NCBI GenBank assembly: GCA_015489185.1
Contig: WGAE01000009.1
Span: forward strand, 1 to 9,058
Reading direction: 5' to 3'
From: Campylobacterales bacterium
GTDB lineage: Bacteria; Campylobacterota; Campylobacteria; Campylobacterales; QNZT01
DNA: 9,058 bases
The notes beneath the pieces were generated by a model. The model was not told the origin of the DNA and made no database searches. It saw only the letters and a list, made by a program, of their open reading frames with translations. Each line of letters opens with the position of its first letter. Positions within the stretch are counted from its first letter, which is position 1. Shown here piece by piece: positions 1 to 4,322 of this stretch. A program made the translations under genes and the position numbers.

Positions 1-20
1 AGCATCACCCAATACTTCAT
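1..20 (-). CDS. Possible start of a leftward gene (partial, 6 codons visible)
   Basis: An ATG on the minus strand at 20-18 is followed by an open frame to the window edge (M-K-Y-W-V-M). An AAAGGA-type ribosome site lies 10 nt upstream (complement of 31-36). The layout would make this gene divergent from the MtfA-type peptidase gene, with 21-156 as the shared control region. Only six full codons are visible, so no product can be named and the start itself is provisional. Confidence 0.4.
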
Positions 21-25
21 GAAGT
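14..25. repeat. 12-bp perfect palindrome over the leftward start codon
   Basis: ACTTCATGAAGT reads the same on both strands and contains the proposed ATG of the leftward gene. The 10-bp core CTTCATGAAG occurs three more times in the window (2276-2285, 7081-7090, 7339-7348), all inside genes. It could be an operator, but the other copies sit in Leu-His-Glu codons, so this may be chance. Confidence 0.35.
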
Positions 26-55
26 CACAATCCTTTCTTTAAAAATAAGATTAAA

Positions 56-61
56 TATAAT
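56..61 (+). promoter_or_regulatory. Candidate -10 box upstream of the MtfA-type gene
   Basis: A TATAAT hexamer lies in an A/T-rich run without a convincing -35, which is usual for sigma-70 promoters of Campylobacterota. It would give a 5' leader of about 90 nt before the TTG start at 157. The surroundings are so AT-rich that a chance match is possible. Confidence 0.35.
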
Positions 62-156
62 AACAAAATTTAACAAAAAATAGGAAGAAAAATTTTATTT
101 ATTTTGTGTTCTGAGAAAAATCGTAAAAATGGTACACTTCTGTCAAAGGAGTCTGT

Positions 157-990
157 TTGTACTATCTGGTTTTGTTGAAAATCATCTCTCTTTTTGCCGG
201 ATTTGTCATAATCTGGCAAACCGGCAATATGCTCTATCGACACTATCTTTGGTATCGTATTGCCAAAATGCCTTTCCCTCCCGAATATCGTGACTATTTG
301 CAAAAGATTCCGCACTATCGGAGATTGCCGGAAAATCTGCGTCGTAAAATTGAAAAATCGATTCTCTATTTTATCAGCACCAAAGAGTTTCGCACTGTCG
401 ATATCGCCCTCAGCGATGAGATGAAAGTGGTCATCGCTTTTTATGCCTGCCTGATGCAACTGGGTCAAAAAGGGTGTTACGATCGATTAAAAACAATCAT
501 CATCTATCCCAACGATGTAATTACAAAGCGTATTGAAGAGGAGGGCGGTGTCTACCGGCACGGGACTTTTGTACTGGAAGGGGAGTCATCCGGCGGGACG
601 ATGGTCATCGCATGGAATGAAGCGCGCAAAGAGGCGTACCATCCGCATACGCACAATGTCATCGTTCATGAACTGGCACATGAACTCGACTATGAAGACG
701 GCAGTGCCGACGGTATACCGCCGCTGGAATACGGACGATACGCGGGCTGGGCGAAAGTGATGTTTCATACCTGGAAGCAGTTACGGAAAGCGTTTGAAAA
801 GGGGCGCTATCTGGAAAAGTATAAGTTAATCGGTTCGTATGCCGCAAAGAATGAAGCGGAGTTTTTTGCGGTTGTCAGCGAACTCTTTTTTGAAAAACCC
901 GAAATCCTGAAAAAACATTTTCCCGATGTCTATCGGGAGCTGGTAGCATTTTACGGACTCGATACCGCATCACTTTTTAGCGGTATCTGA
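157..990 (+). CDS. mtfA: MtfA-family (M90) zinc-dependent peptidase, membrane-anchored
   Basis: A 277-residue protein starting at TTG, chosen because AAAGGAG (145-151) sits 5 nt upstream and no in-frame ATG fits. Residues 3-20 form a hydrophobic helix followed by basic residues, suggesting an N-out anchor with the catalytic part in the cytoplasm. The zinc site is HELAH at 171-175, and E235 in a NEAEFFAV-SELFFEKP stretch is the likely third ligand, the arrangement known from E. coli MtfA. The stretch GGVYRHGTFVLEGESS just before the zinc site also fits the family. E. coli MtfA is a cytosolic peptidase that binds the glucose-PTS repressor Mlc. No PTS gene is visible here, so the native substrate is unknown. 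The N-terminal helix differs from the E. coli protein. The 3' end overlaps the converging 60-residue gene by 21 nt. Confidence 0.9.
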   Translation: MYYLVLLKIISLFAGFVIIWQTGNMLYRHYLWYRIAKMPFPPEYRDYLQKIPHYRRLPENLRRKIEKSILYFISTKEFRTVDIALSDEMKVVIAFYACLMQLGQKGCYDRLKTIIIYPNDVITKRIEEEGGVYRHGTFVLEGESSGGTMVIAWNEARKEAYHPHTHNVIVHELAHELDYEDGSADGIPPLEYGRYAGWAKVMFHTWKQLRKAFEKGRYLEKYKLIGSYAAKNEAEFFAVVSELFFEKPEILKKHFPDVYRELVAFYGLDTASLFSGI

Positions 991-1152
991 GTTGGACGTT
1001 TGTGCGGGCGGTTCGGTTGTTTCGGTGCGTTTGAGGGTAACCCAGTGTCCGTTGCGTCTGACCTGAATTTCATCGGGGTGTTGCATTTCATAGTATCCGA
1101 TCAATCCGATGAGCATCAGCGTAAAGAGTAAAAACAGCAAAAAGCCCTTCAT
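970..1152 (-). CDS. Small single-helix membrane protein, unrecognised (60 aa)
   Basis: A 60-residue protein with a strongly hydrophobic helix at residues 3-20, then a basic stretch (QVRRNGHWVTLKR) and a Thr/Ser/Pro-rich tail. It could be a bitopic membrane protein or carry an uncleaved signal anchor. I do not recognise the family. The start is supported by AGGAGAG (complement of 1160-1166), 7 nt upstream, and by an ATGA overlap with the stop of the preceding 20-codon ORF. It is the last gene of the minus-strand DoxX operon, and its final 21 nt overlap the end of the MtfA-type gene on the other strand. No terminator hairpin is visible between the two converging genes. Confidence 0.7.
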   Translation of the reverse strand: MKGFLLFLLFTLMLIGLIGYYEMQHPDEIQVRRNGHWVTLKRTETTEPPAQTSNSDTAKK

Positions 1153-1211
1153 CGTGATTCTCTCCTGTCATGAAGTATAGAGTCGAGGGTAACATATGCG
1201 GGCTTGATCAT
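1149..1211 (-). CDS. Putative 20-codon ORF linking two microprotein genes
   Basis: A very short ORF (begins MIKPAYVTLDS, ends RRESR) whose ATG overlaps the TGA of the upstream 30-codon ORF and whose TGA overlaps the ATG of the 60-residue gene. Both junctions read ATGA. A strong AGGAGGA (complement of 1221-1227) stands 9 nt before its start. It has no hydrophobic segment. The double overlap suggests translational coupling, so it may act as a relay for ribosomes rather than make a functional peptide. At this length an ORF can occur by chance, and the codons GAT-GAG-GAG-GAT of the upstream protein alone create the ribosome-site sequence. Confidence 0.35.
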   Translation of the reverse strand: MIKPAYVTLDSILHDRRESR

Positions 1212-1300
1212 TGCTTCATATCCTCCTCATCCATCACTTTGGCGACAACAATCAGAATAATCACAAAAAGGACGATCAGCCCGATGTAGAGGTAGCTCAT
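1208..1300 (-). CDS. Single-pass membrane microprotein (30 aa)
   Basis: A 30-residue ORF starting MSYLYIGLIVLF and ending in an acidic tail (MDEEDMKQ). Residues 4-20 are almost all Ile, Leu, Val, Phe or Gly and would span the membrane once. A GGAG ribosome site lies 7 nt before the ATG, and the ORF starts 12 nt after the stop of the DoxX gene, so it is co-transcribed. In shape it resembles subunit-type microproteins such as KdpF or CydX, but no specific similarity is claimed. It may associate with the DoxX protein encoded just upstream. Microproteins this short are often missed by gene callers. Confidence 0.6.
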   Translation of the reverse strand: MSYLYIGLIVLFVIILIVVAKVMDEEDMKQ

Positions 1301-1312
1301 GCGTGCTCCTTC

Positions 1313-1714
1313 TTAGTGTGTTTTTTCGAACAGACGATAATCGACACTATATTTGCCGGGTCCCAGCAACAAAATAACAACAGAACCCATCAGGTAGAGC
1401 ATCGGCACTTCGATGCTCCAGGCTCCCTGAGGTGTGACGGAGAAAATCGTGTCGGAGTAGACCAGTAGAATCGCCATCAGCATATTGACGATGATCGTAA
1501 TCGCACCCAGTGTCGTCGCAACTCCGAAAATAAGCAGCAGCGGCGCGATAATCTCACCGATATAGACACCGTATGTGACGACGGCGGGCAGGTCGTGTTC
1601 GGTGAGCAACCCTTCGATAAAACTGACACCGTGGATCGCTTTGTCGATGCCGTGAAAGAGCATCAATCCCCCGATCGTAAGTCTCAAAAGCAGCTTTCCA
1701 ATCTCTTCTCGCAT
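1313..1714 (-). CDS. DoxX-family integral membrane protein
   Basis: A 133-residue protein with about four hydrophobic helices. The family pattern is visible: RLTIGGLMLFHGIDKAIHG near the N-terminus, GVYIGEIIAPLLLIFGVAT in the second helix, and GPGKYSVDYRL at the C-terminus. Length is normal for DoxX (PF07681). Members are linked in the literature to thiosulfate:quinone oxidoreductase (DoxD/DoxA relatives) and to oxidative-stress complexes, but most have no proven reaction, so the role here is open. The start has AAGGA (complement of 1721-1725), 6 nt upstream. It heads a minus-strand operon with three small ORFs downstream and is divergent from the YbjQ operon, with 103 nt between the starts. 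Confidence 0.85.
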   Translation of the reverse strand: MREEIGKLLLRLTIGGLMLFHGIDKAIHGVSFIEGLLTEHDLPAVVTYGVYIGEIIAPLLLIFGVATTLGAITIIVNMLMAILLVYSDTIFSVTPQGAWSIEVPMLYLMGSVVILLLGPGKYSVDYRLFEKTH

Positions 1715-1793
1715 AATAAATCCTTATATGAAAGTCTAACATAAGAGGCTTTAAATTTATGTTTTGATTGATGAGGATTATGAAAAGATGCGT

Positions 1794-1799
1794 TATAAT
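1794..1799 (+). promoter_or_regulatory. Candidate -10 box for the YbjQ-YbjQ-M48 operon
   Basis: TATAAT lies in the 103-nt gap between the divergent DoxX and YbjQ genes. A start of transcription 6-7 nt downstream would fall at the beginning of the AAAGGAG ribosome site (1805-1811), giving a leader of only about 12 nt. That is short, so the true promoter may lie further up. Confidence 0.35.
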
Positions 1800-1817
1800 T
1801 TTCGAAAGGAGTCGCAA

Positions 1818-2132
1818 ATGATTATGACAAATATTGAGTATGTTCCGGGGAAAGAGATTGTGGAGCATTTTGGAATCGTTTCGGGTTCGACGGTGCGTGC
1901 CAAGCATGTGGGACGGGACATTGCCGCGAGTTTGAAAAATATCTTCGGCGGTGAACTCAAAGGGTATACCGAATTGCTTTCCGAATCGCGTGATGAAGCG
2001 ATCGAGCGGATGAAAGCGCAGGCGGCTTCACTTGGAGCAAACGCCATCGTCAATGTCCGCTTTTCGACCTCTTCGGTAGCGGCGGGGGCGTCGGAGTTGT
2101 ACGTCTACGGTACGGCGGTGAAGGTGGTCTGA
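1818..2132 (+). CDS. YbjQ-family (DUF74) protein
   Basis: A 104-residue soluble protein of the YbjQ/UPF0145 family (PF01906). Visible family features are the opening EYVPGKEI, IVSGSTVRAKHVGRD, the AxxxNIFGGELKGYTELL block, the DEAIERMKAQAASLGANAIVNVRF helix-strand unit and the closing YVYGTAVKV. Family members form small ring-like oligomers in solved structures, and the name heavy-metal-binding domain is historical; no reaction is established. The frame stays open to an ATT at 1764, but the ATG at 1818 is preferred because AAAGGAG (1805-1811) lies 6 nt before it and the protein then has the usual family length. The stop TGA shares one base with the ATG of the next gene (TGATG), so the two are translationally coupled. 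Confidence 0.88.
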   Translation: MIMTNIEYVPGKEIVEHFGIVSGSTVRAKHVGRDIAASLKNIFGGELKGYTELLSESRDEAIERMKAQAASLGANAIVNVRFSTSSVAAGASELYVYGTAVKVV

Positions 2133-2572
2133 TGCTTGAAAATATCATTCTCTTTCTGATTTTGCTGACGGTAGGGTACACCTTCGGTACCATCATTGAA
2201 AAGCGTCATTTAAAAAGGCTGCGCAAACGTGAAGAGGAGACGGTGCATCTGCCTGTGATTATGACCAAAGTGCCGCTTCATGAAGCTGACATTTCCAAAA
2301 GTCGGCTGGTATCCGGTTCGGTAGTGGTATCGGTTGATTATTTCAAAAAATTTGTCGCATCGCTGATAAACTTTTTCGGCGGTCGGGTGGCGGCGTATGA
2401 AACACTGCTTGACCGTGCCAGACGCGAAGCGATTTTACGGATGAAAGAGGATGCGCAAGATGCGTCGGAGATTATCAATGTGCGTATCGAAACCAGTTCC
2501 ATCTCCAAAAACGCCTCGCAAAATATCGGCGCGGTGGAAGTGATAGCATACGGAACGGCGATTTACCGATGA
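2132..2572 (+). CDS. Membrane-tethered YbjQ-family paralogue
   Basis: A 146-residue protein. Residues 3-22 form a hydrophobic helix followed by a very basic segment (EKRHLKRLRKREEE), which by the positive-inside rule puts the C-terminal domain in the cytoplasm. From about residue 42 it aligns with the upstream protein: LVSGSVV against IVSGSTV, ASLINFFGG against ASLKNIFGG, EAILRMK against EAIERMK, INVRIETSSI against VNVRFSTSSV, and YGTAI against YGTAV. The pair therefore looks like a tandem duplication in which one copy gained a membrane anchor. A mixed ring of the two could recruit the soluble copy to the membrane, but that is inference. The stop overlaps the M48 start as ATGA. Confidence 0.8.
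   Translation: MLENIILFLILLTVGYTFGTIIEKRHLKRLRKREEETVHLPVIMTKVPLHEADISKSRLVSGSVVVSVDYFKKFVASLINFFGGRVAAYETLLDRARREAILRMKEDAQDASEIINVRIETSSISKNASQNIGAVEVIAYGTAIYR
2276..2285. repeat. CTTCATGAAG palindrome inside the YbjQ paralogue gene
   Basis: This core is part of a perfect 12-bp palindrome, GCTTCATGAAGC (2275-2286). It encodes Leu-His-Glu-Ala in the YbjQ paralogue. It shares its 10-bp core with the copies at 15-24, 7081-7090 and 7339-7348. Confidence 0.35.
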
Positions 2573-3354
2573 AATATACTCCCAAACTTCCCGACACAGA
2601 GGTCAATCACCCCTCTGAAAATCTGCTTGTAACGGCGCTCAAGCTGATGGTATCGCTGGCGGTGATCGTTACGCTAGTCTACTGGGTGTTACTTGCGGCG
2701 GTGGATTATACGGTCGAGCACCTTTCGGTAGAGAACGAAAAGCGGCTGATGTCCTACGTCAATGTCGACTTTAATCTCTCCCAGGCGCAACCAAACGCTT
2801 ACTTGCAACAGGTCACACAAAAGCTTGCCGAATGTGCAAATTTGCCCTATCACGTTCAGACTTATTTGCTCGATGAAGATACGATTAACGCCTTTGCGGT
2901 TCCGGGCGGGAAGATTGTCGTGACCAGAGGGATGCTTGAGCATCTCAAAAACGAAAACGAACTTGCTTCCGTCATCGGTCATGAACTGGGACATTTCAAA
3001 CACAGAGACCATTTAAAAGGATTGGGAAAGTCGCTTGTGCTGGGTGTGCTTTCGATGATCGTTGCGGAAAATTACGGTACGGCGTTTGCGACGACACTGC
3101 AGGTGAGTGACGCACGCTATTCACAGTCGCAGGAGCTGGCGGCGGATCTCTTCGGTGTCGATGTGCTGGCGTGCGCATACGGCGGTGTTAAAGATGCCTA
3201 TACCCTTTTTATGCGGATGGATAAAGGAAAAAGGTGGAAATATTTCCTGGCATCACACCCCGATTTTCACAAACGGGTTGTTACGATACGCAAATATATC
3301 CAACAGAAAGGATACCGCACCGACAACAAAGTAATACCGCTTGCCTCTTTTTGA
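2569..3354 (+). CDS. M48-family zinc metallopeptidase, membrane-anchored
   Basis: A 261-residue protein with one hydrophobic helix at about residues 24-45 and a single M48 catalytic domain. The zinc site is HELGH at 138-142 (followed by FKHRDH), with E189 in ELAADLFG as third ligand. The stretch NAFAVPGGKIVVTRGML just before is characteristic of M48. It resembles compact M48 proteins such as LoiP/YcaL rather than multi-helix HtpX. Charge balance around the helix is weak, so which side of the membrane the catalytic domain faces is uncertain; a periplasmic side is slightly favoured. Members of this family cut misfolded membrane or envelope proteins. It is the third gene of the YbjQ operon, with an ATGA overlap, so it probably works with the two YbjQ proteins. 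It ends 16 nt from a converging gene. Confidence 0.9.
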   Translation: MKYTPKLPDTEVNHPSENLLVTALKLMVSLAVIVTLVYWVLLAAVDYTVEHLSVENEKRLMSYVNVDFNLSQAQPNAYLQQVTQKLAECANLPYHVQTYLLDEDTINAFAVPGGKIVVTRGMLEHLKNENELASVIGHELGHFKHRDHLKGLGKSLVLGVLSMIVAENYGTAFATTLQVSDARYSQSQELAADLFGVDVLACAYGGVKDAYTLFMRMDKGKRWKYFLASHPDFHKRVVTIRKYIQQKGYRTDNKVIPLASF

Positions 3355-3370
3355 AGCCGGGGATTGATGA

Positions 3371-3565
3371 TTAGTTTTGTGCCTCTTTCATCGATTTGAT
3401 CTCTTTGGCAAGCTGTTTCAAGTCCTCTTCACTCAGTGAGAGTTGATGACACATCACGCCGAATTTCAAAATCTCGTACGCTTGCGGGTTGTCTTTTTTG
3501 AGCGCCTTGATTTCGTCCAGACTCTTATCGAGCACTTTGGCGATGACACTTTCGGTAATTTCCAT
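3371..3565 (-). CDS. Small helical protein, unrecognised (64 aa)
   Basis: A 64-residue protein beginning MEITESVIAKVLDKS. The frame is open further upstream to a 93-codon version, but the ATG at 3565 has AAGGAG (complement of 3574-3579) 8 nt before it, and the extra residues of the longer version look like translated leader. The protein is charged and rich in Lys, Glu and Leu, with two probable helices around a central cysteine (GVMCHQLSLSEEDLKQL). The phrase LSLSEEDLKQLAKEI looks like a helix cap. No membrane segment is present and I do not recognise the family. It is a single gene: a TACAAT -10-like box lies upstream and the neighbouring minus-strand gene ends 166 nt away. Confidence 0.65.
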   Translation of the reverse strand: MEITESVIAKVLDKSLDEIKALKKDNPQAYEILKFGVMCHQLSLSEEDLKQLAKEIKSMKEAQN

Positions 3566-3593
3566 TGTAAACACTCCTTGATTGCGGTGTTCT

Positions 3594-3599
3594 ATTGTA
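3594..3599 (-). promoter_or_regulatory. Candidate -10 box for the 64-residue gene
   Basis: TACAAT on the minus strand, about 29 nt upstream of the ATG at 3565 and just upstream of the AAGGAG site. No clear -35 is seen. The 166-nt gap 3566-3731 holds no other gene I can support, only AT-rich sequence with weak inverted repeats. Confidence 0.35.
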
Positions 3600-3731
3600 T
3601 TGCAAAGCAGATAAATCGAAAAAGCAGATATAAGATTAGCTTCTTTTTGCAATAGCTTTTTAATAAAGAGCGATGTAAAACGGATAAACGGTAAGAATGA
3701 CTTATGCAGAGCTTAAGTAAATGTTGTAGAT

Positions 3732-3977
3732 TTAGTGTTGTTTGGTAATGAAAATGCGGTATTTCTCTCCTTTGGTCTCGGTCTGGACAAGATGTCCCTG
3801 TTTTTGGAAGGTATCGATCAGCGGCTGGGGCAGGAAATCACTCTCCAGCAGTACCGTTTCACCTGTTTGTATCGATTTCATGGCGATTGTCAGTTCCGCC
3901 AGCGGGTTTTTGCCCTCATTGAGCAATCCGGAGGCATCAAACTGCAGGATGGGTTGGGTACGGGATGAAGTGGGCAT
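3732..3977 (-). CDS. DUF2249 / TusA-like small protein
   Basis: An 81-residue soluble protein. The order of elements matches DUF2249 proteins: PILQFDASGL (in place of the usual LDVRGL), a PLAELTIAMKSIQTGETVLLESD helix-turn-strand, then PQPLIDTFQKQGHLV and a final strand KYRIFIT. The fold is expected to be TusA-like (two helices on a sheet). The catalytic cysteine of true TusA sulfur carriers is absent, and the protein has no cysteine at all, so sulfur transfer by that route is unlikely. DUF2249 proteins have no established reaction; they are often found near anaerobic respiration genes, which is not the case here. Start supported by GGAGG (complement of 3985-3989), 7 nt upstream. It is divergent from the uptake operon. 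Confidence 0.65.
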   Translation of the reverse strand: MPTSSRTQPILQFDASGLLNEGKNPLAELTIAMKSIQTGETVLLESDFLPQPLIDTFQKQGHLVQTETKGEKYRIFITKQH

Positions 3978-3990
3978 CGCTCATCCTCCG

Positions 3991-4000
3991 TTTCATGAAA
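3991..4000. promoter_or_regulatory. TTTCATGAAA palindrome in the leader of the DUF2249 gene
   Basis: A perfect 10-bp palindrome between the minus-strand -10 box (4011-4016) and the GGAGG ribosome site (3985-3989). It would lie at about +5 to +14 of the transcript. It shares the central TTCATGAA with the other palindromes in the window. The position suits an operator, but no regulator is known. Confidence 0.3.
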
Positions 4001-4010
4001 CGTTTTTTTT

Positions 4011-4016
4011 ATTATA
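4011..4016 (-). promoter_or_regulatory. Candidate -10 box for the DUF2249 gene
   Basis: TATAAT on the minus strand, 33 nt upstream of the ATG at 3977, in the AT-rich gap between the DUF2249 gene and the uptake operon. It is back to back with a plus-strand TATAAT at 4072-4077. No good -35 is seen. Confidence 0.45.
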
Positions 4017-4025
4017 AATAAAATT

Positions 4026-4040
4026 AAAAATTAAATTTTT
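4026..4040. repeat. AT-only inverted repeat between divergent promoters
   Basis: AAAAATT and AATTTTT are perfect complements around a single central A. The element lies between the two opposed -10 boxes, where an UP element or a repressor site would be expected. It has no G or C, so a chance origin in AT-rich DNA is quite possible. Confidence 0.3.
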
Positions 4041-4071
4041 GATTCCCGTCAAGCTTTGATCAATTCTCGGT

Positions 4072-4077
4072 TATAAT
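4072..4077 (+). promoter_or_regulatory. Candidate -10 box of the TonB/ABC uptake operon
   Basis: TATAAT in the context GGTTATAATGCG, 57 nt upstream of the first ORF of the operon. A TTGATC at 4056-4061 is only 10 nt away, too close for a standard -35, so none is assigned. Transcription would start at about 4083-4085, right at the beginning of a hairpin. No Fur-box-like repeat was recognised. Confidence 0.5.
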
Positions 4078-4082
4078 GCGCT

Positions 4083-4101
4083 CTCTTTCCCATAGAAAGA
4101 G
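4083..4101 (+). promoter_or_regulatory. Hairpin at the predicted 5' end of the uptake-operon mRNA
   Basis: CTCTTTC (4083-4089) pairs perfectly with GAAAGAG (4095-4101) around a 5-nt loop CCATA. Relative to the TATAAT at 4072-4077 it would begin at +1. Such 5'-terminal stems can protect mRNA from decay. No U-run follows, so it is not a typical terminator. Confidence 0.4.
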
Positions 4102-4133
4102 CCTGCTTTCAAAAATCCTATGAGGAGAAAAAT

Positions 4134-4319
4134 ATGTTGAAAGGGTGCAAGCACTACTTCACAATGTACGGTATGTTGCTTAGTACGATCAACGGTATTT
4201 TACGCAAACGCCTGACGCAGCTGGCGGCACAGCTTGCGAAAAGTATTGCGGTAACCGTGGTACAAAAACATATTTTGCTGCATTGGAACGTAGAAAAAAA
4301 TCAAACTTATCAAGGATAG
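4134..4319 (+). CDS. Unrecognised 61-codon ORF leading the uptake operon
   Basis: An ORF beginning MLKGCKHYFTMYGML, with AGGAG (4123-4127) 6 nt before its ATG. The middle (residues 18-43, LSTINGILRKRLTQLAAQLA and onward) looks like a basic amphipathic helix; the end is polar. It contains one cysteine near the start and no signal peptide or clear membrane helix. I do not recognise it. Its stop lies 3 nt before the receptor ATG, and the receptor ribosome site AAGGAT (4312-4317) overlaps its last codons, so its translation should influence receptor translation. It may be a small operon protein, a leader peptide, or a chance ORF inside a structured leader RNA; an AGCTG/CAGCT hairpin near 4220-4237 would fit the last. 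No cobalamin-riboswitch B12 box was seen. Confidence 0.5.
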   Translation: MLKGCKHYFTMYGMLLSTINGILRKRLTQLAAQLAKSIAVTVVQKHILLHWNVEKNQTYQG

Positions 4320-4322
4320 ACT

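Noticed and set aside
1211..1468. An 85-codon plus-strand ORF opposite DoxX
   Set aside because: It is the complement of the DoxX gene and the 30-codon ORF, is rich in His, Gln and Asn as antisense frames often are, and has no domain.
1764..1817. Longer N-terminus of the first YbjQ protein
   Set aside because: The extension has no ribosome site, would include the likely -10 box, and gives a protein longer than the family; the ATG at 1818 has AAAGGAG at proper spacing.
3566..3652. 29-residue N-terminal extension of the 64-residue gene
   Set aside because: It lacks a good ribosome site and runs through the -10-like box, whereas AAGGAG lies directly before the inner ATG.
3611..3731. Possible terminator hairpins between the DUF2249 and 64-residue genes
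   Set aside because: Arms such as AAAAAGC and GCTTCTTTTT pair only with bulges, and GCTCTTTATTAAAAAGC is not followed by a T-run, so neither is a credible intrinsic terminator.
4050..4080. Fur box at the uptake-operon promoter
   Set aside because: TTGATCAATTCTCGGTTATAATG lacks the expected inverted ATAAT/ATTAT symmetry; only the -10 box is supported.
4102..4322. Cobalamin riboswitch ahead of the BtuB-like receptor
   Set aside because: No GCCACTG-type B12 box or the other conserved core elements could be found by eye. A covariance-model search would settle it.
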